Of a stretch of DNA of 64,000 bases, positions 54,724-64,000 are shown piece after piece; the stretch's first letter is position 1; each line of letters opens with the position of its first letter. Made by a program: the position numbers and the translations under genes. Below the pieces are notes generated by a model. The model saw only the letters and a list, made by a program, of their open reading frames with translations. It was not told the origin of the DNA and made no database searches. This DNA is from Sabellastarte sp. h YS-2021. Lineage: Eukaryota > Annelida > Polychaeta > Sabellida > Sabellidae. The stretch covers positions 45,265,293 to 45,329,292 of the forward strand of contig OZ024927.1 of the NCBI GenBank assembly GCA_964017235.1, in the 5' to 3' direction.

Positions 54724-54904
54724 ATGTACAGGTCATATCACAACGGGTAGTTGAAAGGGCAGAGGAAATCAGTACATAGAGTTCGCTAGGGTTCTGTACA
54801 ACGGCAAGCAACTACCAGCTTTCCCACATAAGGCCTTGACGGGGATCGAACCCCGGCCTCAGAGGTGGTAGGTGAGAGTGTTACCACTCTGCCACCGTGG
54901 CCCC
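54724..54904 (-). mobile_element. tRNA-derived SINE
   Basis: The minus strand starts GGGGCCACGGTGGCAGAGTG, with a consensus A box TGGCAGAGTGG and B box GGTTCGATCCC spaced as in a tRNA. The body follows (GGGAAAGCTGGTAGTTGCTT). It is flanked by an 11-bp duplication with one mismatch (TTTGAGGGAAT 54713-54723, TTTGAGGAAAT 54905-54915). The body matches the SINE at 17137. The attached body and flanking duplication mark it as a SINE rather than a functional tRNA gene. Confidence 0.88.
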
Positions 54905-55014
54905 TTTGAGGAAATTGAAGACATAATAGTCCTTTAAAACCATCAAGCACTGGCAGGAAACTAGACAGTCCTAAAATAAATCAGTACTACTAGCTTGGCC
55001 AAGTATGGACTCCT

Positions 55015-55095
55015 AACTCACCTGGTAGAGAGTGAGCATCTGGGGTAGGAAGTTGAGGCTTTGAACTCGTCTTTTGACACATCTATCATCATTTT
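55015..55095 (+). mobile_element. Possible decayed tRNA-derived SINE head
   Basis: CTAACTCACCTGGTAGAGAG resembles an A box and GGCTTTGAACTCG a degraded B box about 40 bases on. No tail or duplication could be assigned. Confidence 0.3.
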
Positions 55096-55560
55096 CATTG
55101 ACATAAAAATTTGGTATTAGTATTAGTGGTCAGTCAGCTTTCACTGATTTTTATGTCAGTTGACTTGTCAGTCAGCTGACACTATGGCATCACTCTGTGG
55201 TGTTTGTGTATGTGTCCGCATGAACAACTCCAAAAGTACGACAGCCAGAGACGTGCGTTATTTTTTTTTTTTTTAAATACCTTCTCTATCCAGGATGAAA
55301 AATTGTTTACAAGCGAGGTACCCCAACCCAAAGTGTGAAAATTTCAACTTGAAAACTTCCATTTAGAGAATTTTGTTTGTTATTCACCTACATTTGGGTC
55401 TGATAAAATATAGTAAAATAACAGACCTGTAGCTCATTGCAAAGCTGAGCAATAGCTACTTTGAGGTTTTCACTGTTGAGTAAATCCGTTGTAACTTGAA
55501 AAAATCCGAACCCTCGGACATCCGATCACTCGGATGCTCAACCTATGAAAACAGACTTTT
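55096..55560 (+). other. Left flank of DIRS copy 2
   Basis: Non-coding. Includes GTCAGTTGACTTGTCAGTCAGCTGAC, a patchy palindromic tract near 55160-55185. The left inverted end of the DIRS element was sought here and not found. Confidence 0.4.
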
Positions 55561-56755
55561 GTGGTCCTTCACTTCCACCACAGTTCACCCATAGTGTACA
55601 GTCCGATCATGGCTCCAAGCACTCTGATCTTCCATCCAAACACTCAGATCCTTGATCGGTTCGGGCAAAATACCATTCTCAGTCTTCGTCTTCAGAGGAG
55701 GATCAGTCCTCTGTCCCTGTCAAAAAGTCTGCTAAGACTCAACAGGCTCCTGAGCAAGACCAACAACAGGATAACCCAGACCCAGTTTTTTTACATGGAG
55801 GTAGATATGTCTAACCTCCCTTCACAATACACAGAGGAAGTTGAGACTTTTAGGCACATACTTGGTCTCCCTGACCCCAGGGAAACATGCCTAGGTGCTC
55901 TACCAATGTTTTGGGCCTGGATGATGAAAAAGGCCAACAGGAGCTCAGGGCAAGAGGCCCTTCAGCTATGCTCCCTTTAAGTCCATATCTTAAAGATGCC
56001 TTTGAGAAATTTGAACAGGACTTCCTGGCCTCTAATTTACCTGAGGGTAAATATATTAAACCCCTTGCTTCAACAGCAAAATATTACAAGGTGGGACAGT
56101 CTTGTTTTGAGGACAAACTGCACTACAAGAGCTTAATTCCAATTTTGCCAAGATCTGTATTTCTCCTAAACCCTCTGGGGCTCCTATGGGCAAGGTTCCC
56201 CTACAAGTTCTAAAGGAACTTGAGCACCATGCTAGGCAGAATCTGTCTACCATCAACTTTACAGCTACTTTTGCAAAGACTGCTTCCGCTTGTAACACTA
56301 CTATGGAGAAGTGCCTGAAAAACTGCCAGACGTGGCTATGAAACAAGCCGGTGAATATTTTGAGATATTGAGTAAGCGAATTCTTATTCAACAGAGAGCC
56401 TTAGCCTGGCTAAGCAAATCTGTAGCCCATATTCTCCAGAGGGAGCTGTATACCATGGGCAACACTGGCCTGCTAAGGCACAAGGCTGAGATGACCCTCC
56501 TTCAACCACATCTAGGGGATTCTAGATGTCAAGAACTGAGGAATTCGCCCTTCTGGCCTACTCCTCTGTTCAAGTTACAATTAGTCAAGGATAGAGAAGA
56601 CTTCCTCCTCAAAATAAGCCCTTTTGTGGTCCCCACCACAATAAGAAAAGAGGCACCTACAGGAAATGCCCCTATGGGGGCTATTCCTCCCAAAGCAGTA
56701 ATCAATCGTTTTCCTCAGGTGGGGGAAATTGAACAACAGAGGCTTCAGAGGTAGT
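55561..56755 (+). pseudogene. DIRS gag-like region
   Basis: Broken frames carry LPLSPYLKDAFEKFEQDF and LPEGKYIKPLASTAKYYKVG (about 55965-56100), then a helical region with HHARQNLSTINFTATFAKTA (about 56230-56290) and QRALAWLSKSV. This is the layout of DIRS gag-like proteins. Frame changes occur near 55980 and 56210. Confidence 0.65.
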
Positions 56756-56912
56756 TTTAGACCCCATTCAAAGGCACGAGGGCGTGGAAACCCCTCCCCC
56801 AATGAATCCTTACAAGCCTCCCTCTGTCCACCAGTAGGAGGTCGCCTCTGTTCTTTCAGAAGAGACTGGCTAGCAAACAAATGTTCAGACAACGTGTTAA
56901 ACATTATCACCA

Positions 56913-57690
56913 ATGGTTACATACAGTCCATTCATCTCAAAACCAAATTTAGTCAGAGCTCCCCTGAATCGATCAGGTTACAAGGCCCTTCAAAAAGAAC
57001 AAGCTCTGGCCTCTTGTATCCAGTCTCTTTTGTCAAAGAACGCAATAGAAAGGGTGGAAAATGTAAAATCTCTTGGGTTTTACAGTCGCCTGTTTCTAGT
57101 CCCCAAGCCTCACCAAAGGTGGAAGCCAGTAATAGACCTAAGCAGGCTCAACACCTCTCTGCTTGTAGAAAGGTTCAAAATGGAAACACCAGAGTCCATC
57201 AGGGCCTCTCTGATTCCAGGGGAATGGGTGTCATCGATACACTTATCAGACGCCTACCTTCACATCCCCATCCACCCAAACTCAAGGAAGTACCTATGGT
57301 TTTGCCACAAGGCTCAGGTGTTCCAGTTTACCTCCCCTTCGGGCTAGCCACAGCCCCGCCAGGTCTTTACAATGATTGTAAAAGAAGTGCAGCTGATGGC
57401 CCTGACAAGGGGAATCAGACTTCACCAGTACCTGGACTGGGCCCAGTCTCAGGAAGAAGCACAAGTAAACACCCAAACAGTGGTAGACCTGACCCAGTCC
57501 TTAGGGTGGATAATAAATCAAGAGAAATCCGAACTAAAACCTACTCAAGTGTTTTTGTTTGTGGGCTACGAATACTGTCTAGATTCAGCCCTTGTAAAAC
57601 CCACTCAAGAGAGATGGCTCAAACTTCAAGAATTGATCCTACAACTCAAGTCAAAACATGTTTTGACTGCAAGATGTTTGATGTAGCTAA
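56913..57690 (+). pseudogene. DIRS reverse transcriptase
   Basis: RT fingers and palm: YSRLFLVPKPHQRWKPVIDL near 57076-57140, then SSIHLSDAYLHIPIH near 57230-57275, with a frame change near 57345. Then the catalytic box reads QYLDWAQ (near 57428) where YLDD-W is expected, so one catalytic Asp is absent. INQEKSELKPTQVFLFVGYE follows. The missing Asp and frameshift make it inactive. Confidence 0.85.
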
Positions 57691-57695
57691 TTGGG

Positions 57696-58207
57696 TTGCT
57701 TGCCTCAATTGAGAAAATGGTCCCAGAGGGACGCCTTCACATGAGGCCTTTTCAGTTTCACCTCAAGGAGCACTGGAGATATCCTCAGTCATTGGACAGC
57801 CTCCTTCCTTGGACAGAAACCATTTCAGCACACCTAGAGTGGTGGCAGAATCCCATAAACGTGATGAAAGGTGCAGACCTTCATCCCAAATACCACAGTA
57901 TCCAACTCTTTACAGATGCCTCAAACAAAGGCTGGGGCACTCACTTAGAGCAAGCCTCTAAAAAGGGTCTGTGGTCAGACAGGGAAAAATGGCTACACAT
58001 TGCTACAGACAACTCAACAGTAGTAGCCTACATAAACAAAAACAAGGAGGAACCCACTCAGCAGAGGTGTTCACTCTCCTGTGGAAGATCATAACCTGGT
58101 GCCATCATTACCAGATAACCTTAAAAGACAGACACACTCCAGGGTGTCCGAATGTGATGGCCGACCTTCTGTCCAGGACGAACCAAGTCCAGTCAACAGA
58201 ATGGTGA
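57696..58207 (+). pseudogene. DIRS RNase H
   Basis: Contains IQLFTDASNKGWGTHL (near 57900), the ATDNSTVVAYINKNK segment (near 58010) and RHTPGCPNVMADLLSR (near 58135-58180), the RNase H core with C-terminal motif. The last part is in another frame. Confidence 0.82.
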
Positions 58208-58483
58208 CTGCATCCGCAGGTGTTCAAACAGATCTGTCACAAGTAGTTCACTCCTCATGTAGATCTATTTGCCACTCGTCTGAACTACAAAGTTCGACTG
58301 TACGTATATCTCTAGTCCCAGACCAAAATGCTTGGGACATAGATGCTCTGAACATAAACTGGTCGGGTCTCACTGCTTATGCTTACCTTTCCATGGCTCT
58401 CCTTCACAGGGTGATCCAAAAAATCAGGCAATCCATTTGCTGATCATTGTAATTGCCCCAGGCTGGCCAGGGATGCCCTGGTT

Positions 58484-59740
58484 TTGGGATCTAGTGCAGC
58501 TCTTAACAGAGATCCCACTTCATCTACCACTGTCAAGAACTCTTCTCAAACAGTCCCACAACTATGTATTTCACAAAAATCCACAACATCTCAACCTCCA
58601 TGCCTGGTGTCTAGGAGTGGACAGCTGCAAGAACAAGGCTTCTCTGTGGAGGTGGCAGAGAGAATTGCTGCTCCTCAGAGGTCATCAACAAGGACCATCT
58701 ACAAGTCAAAGTGGGCCCTATTTGAGAAATGGTGCAGAGAAAATTCGGTGGACTTCTCCACTCCCTCTGTGAGGCAAGTCTCAGACTTCTTCATGTACCT
58801 ATACCAAGACCTAAACCGGCGCCCTTCGACCATTGATGGTTATAGGACGGCCATTGTTGACACCTTGGGCCCAGCGGGGCTCCATATTTCCCAAAATTCA
58901 GACTTTAACAGGTTACTCTCCAGTTTTCACAGGGATCATCCCAAAGGTTCCAGGAATCTTCCTAAGTGGAACCTTTCTGTTATACTCAATGAGCTCACAA
59001 AAGCACCCTTTTAGCCTTTGAAAGATACAGACCTCAAACATCTTACTCTCAAAACTGTTTTCTTGCTAGCTTTGGCCTCCGTCAAGCACCGCATTGAAAT
59101 CCATGCCTGGGTTGCAAACAAAGTATCTAAATCTAGGCCAATGGGAAAAGGTTGCTTTGTTCCCCTCTTCAGATTTCATAGCCAAAAACCAACTAGCAAG
59201 AGAAGGTTCTCAAAGTGTGTCTCTGGTGACTATTCCTGCTCTAGCTACCATTGTACATAGACAATTCAAAGAAGACAGGACCTTGTGTCTGGTACGGGCC
59301 CTGAGGTACTATTTGGATTGAACCAAAGACCTAAGAGGGTCTCGATCCCTCCTCTTTATCTCCTTTAAGAAAGGACATACCTCAGACATCAGACCCGCTA
59401 CACTCTCTTGGCTAAAACAAACTATCCTACTTTGTTACAAACAATAGTAGATAAACAAGCCTTGGACCTGGTCCAAGTCAAAGCACATGATGCTAGGGCC
59501 TTTGTGGCCTTTTACGGTGGGGTATCGGTGGACCAAATCATGCAAGCGTGTCACTGGAAAGCTGACAACACCTTTACAAATTTTTATCTAAAAGACCTTA
59601 CTTGGTCAGACAATGACAACATTATGTATCTGGGACCAGTAGTAGTGGTACAACAAGTCCTAGACCCTTCCCCTCAGACTACTCATCCTCGGGAAGGAAA
59701 GAACTGGGGGGCACACCCACTGCAGCCAAGTCTTTAGGAA
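58484..59740 (+). pseudogene. DIRS tyrosine recombinase
   Basis: N-terminal SAM-like domain with YKSKWALFEKWC, RPSTIDGYRTAIVDTLG and LLSSFHRDHPKG (58690-58945). Catalytic half: LASVKHRIEIHAW (first Arg, near 59055-59110), KAHDARAF (H-x-x-R, near 59480), CHWKADNTFTNFYLKD (nucleophilic Tyr, near 59550-59600). The R-HxxR-Y residues remain, but stops near 59010 and 59320 and a frameshift break the frame. Confidence 0.85.
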
Positions 59741-61079
59741 TCTAATCCCAGGGCCGAGATAGCATTCAGTTCCACATGGTAAGCTTGTGTGTAGCTTTTA
59801 AAGCTACATTTAAGTAAATAAAATTTTCAATTTAATGTTCCAAATGACGAGCTTATATTAAAATTAATGTATATAGATTCCACTCATTCCAGTAAAATAT
59901 CAACATAAAAGAAGACTTCTCATAAATTTTAAGATAAATCCTAGGGTTTTAAATAATGAGATTTATTCTAACTAATGGGGTTCTCACATGCACTAGACCT
60001 TAAGCCAGGTCCTTCCTTGGAGCACTGTGATTCTCTAAGAATATTTCCTTCAGGTTTTTATTTTCAGTGAGAAAGTGTAAAATTCAGACGGTCATAAAAT
60101 GCGCTCATTCATTGCCTGAACAAAAACAAAGAATCGATTTGTGAACAAGTCTAGGTTCTCACCTGAATGTTGTACAAATGACTAAATGATGAAAAAAATA
60201 AAGTAAATAAATCTTAGCCGGCTTTCTATACTGATCACTGTGTAACTATACATTGTCGTACACAAAATGGTTTAAGAGCTTGTATGTGTGCATTATGTTA
60301 TCATGAAAAATTATATCTACCGTAATAGTCATGTCAATGTTTTCTCAGTTTTATGGCCCATCATAAGTTATCAAATGAATTTGTCACTCACTAATAATGC
60401 CAACTTTGGTTGGTAGAAATGTTGTAAAATATTTATAGAAATATTTTTCTGCAGCAACAGATTAACTTATTCTTACAATAATAGGTTCTTCGGTTTTATA
60501 TTTCATAATTTGTCTTTTTTTGACTTTATTATACTGTTTAAATATTATAAACTCACAATGTCGGTCTACAGATTTCTTGAATGATGAACAATCCTGTGAC
60601 AGAATCCATTTCCGGTGGAAATGTCTTTGGCGCCACGGTTTCTGGCAAATTTAACTTATTGTTTGCCAAAATATAAATTAGTATTACCGGATATAAAACA
60701 GCGTAGTTACTATTGTGTACATGGGTGAGCGTTGTAAATAATTGGTCATTACAATCAGATTGTGAAATGTTTAAATGGAGGATATACATATGGGCGATAA
60801 TACACCCTTGAGATAGCCCTAAAATAGGCAGTTACATCTAATAGCAGTAAACCGCTGACATAACGGTATACGGTAACGCAAATTTACAAACGGCCTACAT
60901 TAGGGCTACCTTTGAGAGAGAATTGGCTAGGACTGGTAGTGAAACATATACAATTTAGCCCCAGTAATCATGCTACTTAAACATATATGATACAACAATG
61001 TATGTCAGTTGCACCAGTAATCATGCTACTTAATAAAACATATCAATAAATTATGTGCTAAAACAAGTTTACATTAAGT
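59741..61079. other. Intergenic DNA, nothing coding recognised
   Basis: AT-rich. A short direct repeat CAGTAATCATGCTACTTAA occurs at about 60962 and 61015. TTGAGATAGCCCT (near 60810) and AGGGCTACCTTTGA (near 60902) form a loose inverted pair. No element assigned. Confidence 0.4.
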
Positions 61080-62510
61080 TCTCCACAACTATAAAATACT
61101 TCAGGCATTATTTATGCTGAATTATGAAGAAAATGTCCACAAAAATGCTAAAAAATATTTGTTGCATTCATTTAATTTAGAATGTCACAGGTTATATGTC
61201 ACAGGGTTACTGACCCAGTTTTCATGCTATCTGTTGGTTATTTCAGAAACTTTAAAAATTAAATAATTTTTGCACAATACTATACAAAACAAAGACATAA
61301 CCGTTGAACTCAACGCAATAAACTTTCCAATGGTGTTTTAATTGTAAAAATTGGTAATGTATTGACAGATTTACAAGCAATTAAAGATAAACAAAATTTC
61401 ACATTGCATGGATAAAAATTTATTTTGAACCCCAAATAAAGACTAAAAGAGTTTGACAAGTGATATCCAAGTACCTGATTCACTACAGAAATGATAAATG
61501 TATCATTTTAAAGAAAAATTACAGTCGATTTCGTCAGTTTTATTTGAACAAAGTTTGTTTTATATTGGCTGAGATATTGTTAAATATGCAGCAAACACGA
61601 AAACTAGTGCTAGCACGAAAACTGGACCATCGACCATACATTGAGATCTCCACATATAGAGGATCATAATGTCGATATGCTCATTAAGTCAATCGGTCGG
61701 CCCTGACAGCTTTACGTGGCAAACTTCATTTGAACTTGCAAATAAACAAACATCATTTTCTTGAAGAGATTCTGCAAACACACAATGTGTCCCAAGCAGT
61801 TATATTTTTATATTTTCTGAAATAAACCCTATAGTTTATTATAACACAACCATATAAAATCTGTGTACAAAATTTTGTTGAGTAGATATAATTGATCATT
61901 TTGTAACAAATCCTTCAAATCTTGTTGATCCCAATGAAAGTGGCACCACTAGGTGATTGACTTAATGATCAGTCTTACAAATGGCAGTGTCTTTCATGCA
62001 TTTTCAAACAAAAATTTGAAACTTCTGTTGAGAAAAAATCTTAGAAGTCTTGCAGCATTTTGTTAGATTATTTGCTTTATGAGTTTTTTTAGTGTACCTT
62101 AATATTTTGAGGTTGGTTTGGACTTTATAAAGTAAAATCAATTGCTCTTTTTTCAAGTATCCCTTAAGTGATCGACATTACGATCATCCACTATACAAAA
62201 TATTTCAGGCATTATTTAGGCCAAATTATGAAGAAAATATCCATTAACTGATGAAATAGATTTGTGTCCGTCATTAAACACTAATGTCAAAAGTTAATGT
62301 CACAAGATTATTGACCTAGTTTTCATCCTATGTGTTGGTTATTTTAGAAATTTAAAATTGAAATAATGTTCACACAATAATATACAAAAAGTATATCATT
62401 GTCATCTGTGCAGACTACAACCTTTCCAATGGTGTTTTAATAACAAAAACTGTTATTATATTGAATGATTTACAAGCAATTAAATTGTGCAAAATTTCAC
62501 TTTGCATTGG
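61080..62510. repeat. Diverged direct-repeat pair, about 330 bp units
   Basis: The unit at about 61085-61420 recurs at about 62190-62510. Shared blocks: TTCAGGCATTATTTA, AATTATGAAGAAAAT, CAGTTTTCAT-CTAT-TGTTGG, TTTCCAATGGTGTTTTAAT, GATTTACAAGCAATTAAA. Between them lie inverted motifs (GATCATAATGTCGAT 61664 with ATCGACATTACGATC 62173; TCATTAAGTCAATC 61681 with GATTGACTTAATGA 61953). Possibly long ends of an unrecognised element or an old duplication. Confidence 0.6.
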
Positions 62511-62519
62511 CCAATTCTT

Positions 62520-64000
62520 ATTGGACTTTTATTGCGCTTAATTGTCCCTTTACAAAAGGGTCTCTAAGGCACAACAGAACCAAAAACAGTCAACCAATTT
62601 TAGTATCCAGGGACAGAACATAAATCAAGCACCACAGAGAATGCCAGGGGATGATTAAGACTAAGATGGGTATGCTTGGTGTACAGGTAGGTTTTAAGCT
62701 GCTTCCTGACAGGCTAGGGAGGGAGATACTCAAATCTCATCAGGAAGAGCATTCCAAACAGTGGAAGCATCAAAAGCAAAACTGTAACTAAACTGTGTGA
62801 CAGATTCATGAATACAAAGGTAGAACTTGAATGACAAGGAATTGCCACCACTCTGACTGCACCTGGTACTATAAGAATTGCTGCAGGAAGAATGATATGG
62901 AGCAAAATACTTGGGAAAACGAGTGTGAAGAAACTTGTAAACAAGTGTGGCTACACATGTATTTAAAACTGCGATGTTCAACAGGAAGCCAATGCAATTT
63001 GTTAAGCACAGGAGTTATACTGATGTATCTACTGGTGTTTGATACAATTCTGCCTGCCCTATTTTGATACACTTTAATTTATGTAGGTTGAACTTTGAGA
63101 GACTCATGAAAAGTGAGTTGCAGTAATCCAACTGACTACTAACAAGAGCTTTGGTCACAAGTACAGAAGCATTATGAGTAAGAAACATGTCTCTGTAGTC
63201 ACAGAGTTGCACAAAACAACTTGCAGACATTCTGAATTTCTGAACATGTTTGGACAAACAAAAATCAGAATGAAACCACACACCCAAATTCTTGACTGAC
63301 TCAACTGGGCAGAGAGGACTACCCAAGATATCAATTGGAAAACATGCTTTCAACTTATCCCTCTGTCTTTTCGAACCAAAGATGATAAACTTTGAGTTTA
63401 CTAGTTGACACTCTTTGACATCAACAAGGCACCTGTTCAACTGCTCAAAGGCAGCAGATGAATTCTTCTGGGATAAATGCACATAAACCTGGTATCATCT
63501 GCATAAAATGAAAATTTATTCCTTTCTGTTTACAAATAACCAAACTACGGAGAGTAGTGTACAATGAGAACACAGGACCCATGACAGAATCTTGGGGGAC
63601 GCCAAATAAGAGTTTACGATGATTAGACACAGTAGAACCAATTTTTATTGACTGATAATGCTCAGTTAAGGAGGAAGTGAACCATTTAAGATCAGTACCC
63701 CCAAGTCCAAACCATGTCTGAAGACAACTGAAAAGAGTGGAATGATCAATGGTATCAAAGGCGGCAGACAGGTCAAACAGTGTCAAGGCAGTAGGTTCAC
63801 CTCTCTGTAATTGTAAGTGAACTTCACTTGGACAGAAGAACAGTCTCAGTTGACTGACCTGCTTTATATGCAGACTGGTATGGGTGGTCTAAGTTATGGA
63901 CATGGGTGTGTTCTCACAGTTGCTTAGCAACCACTCATTCAACCTGTTTTGATATGCAACTAAGACCAGATACAGGGCGATAGTTTTTCATGTCATCTGC
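62520..64000 (-). pseudogene. Non-LTR retrotransposon (CR1/L2/Rex1-like) reverse transcriptase, cut by window edge
   Basis: Minus-strand fragments in order from the right edge: an RT opening block ending NYRPVSGLS, DHPYQSAYKAGQSTET-like fingers, LFDLSAAFDTIDHS (63740-63786), a GVPQDSVMGPV block (normally GVPQGSVLGP), a C-terminal block with SVKNLGVWFHSDF, and the end HITPVLNKLHWLPV and STRCSQSGGN-type sequence (62730-63072) common in CR1/L2/Rex1 ORF2. Several frameshifts and stops; inactive. The 3' end is near 62520. The 5' part is outside the window. Confidence 0.85.

Larger units (their letters stand above)
55561..59740 (+). mobile_element. DIRS-type tyrosine-recombinase retroelement, decayed (copy 2)
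   Basis: Gag-like, RT, RNase H and tyrosine recombinase remnants in DIRS order over about 4.2 kb, all on the plus strand but spread over shifting frames with stops. It shares protein blocks with 15975-18992 but retains more RT and the recombinase catalytic half. The inverted ends seen in copy 1 were not found. Confidence 0.85.

Noticed and set aside
54815-54904. Functional tRNA gene on the minus strand
   Set aside because: Good A and B boxes, but it is followed by a SINE body and flanked by an 11-bp duplication, so it is called a SINE.
60553-60789. 78-residue minus-strand open frame as a gene
   Set aside because: No similarity recognised, no splice or promoter context, and compositionally like the surrounding AT-rich DNA.

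Overview
This is eukaryotic, AT-rich, intron- and transposon-rich DNA. The gene structure (canonical GT-AG introns of 0.2 to 11 kb), a Polo-like kinase 4 gene, DIRS elements, and satellite-cored elements of the Helentron/HINE type known from bivalves point to a lophotrochozoan, most likely a bivalve mollusc. That assignment is inference; no species-diagnostic marker was seen.

Layout. 1-5690 (minus): the 5' part of a Ty3/gypsy LTR retrotransposon (LTR, primer-binding site, gag, protease, RT, RNase H, start of integrase). It runs off the left edge and is inactivated by two nonsense codons and a frameshift. 5691-7812: intergenic DNA upstream of the only host gene. 7813-51570 (plus): a complete PLK4 (SAK) coding sequence in 17 exons. 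All phases join without a break to give 1307 codons plus stop: kinase domain, DSGRDT degron, long His-rich linker, polo boxes. 51571-64000: 3' flank with a satellite-cored element, a tRNA-derived SINE with target duplications, a decayed DIRS retroelement (gag, RT, RNase H, tyrosine recombinase), a diverged direct-repeat pair, and a CR1/L2/Rex1-like LINE fragment that runs off the right edge.

The PLK4 introns are packed with mobile elements, often nested. In intron 2 a satellite-cored element (14372-21128) was split by a transposon with 30-bp perfect inverted ends (14766-20941). That transposon holds a hAT MITE, a DIRS element that itself received a SINE, and a second hAT MITE. In intron 9 one hAT MITE (from 40583) was split by another (40746-43324), itself split by a satellite-cored element (about 40919-43018), with a further one beside it (43390-46516). 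At least four sequence families share one layout: short subterminal inverted repeats, a 5' hairpin, an array of about 140-350-bp monomers and, in three of the four, a compact 3' hairpin. Monomers of families that otherwise look unrelated share a short degenerate two-block signature. Two of these elements end about 36 bp upstream of the splice acceptors of PLK4 exons 2 and 6.

All calls come from reading the sequence and recalled family features; no database search was possible.
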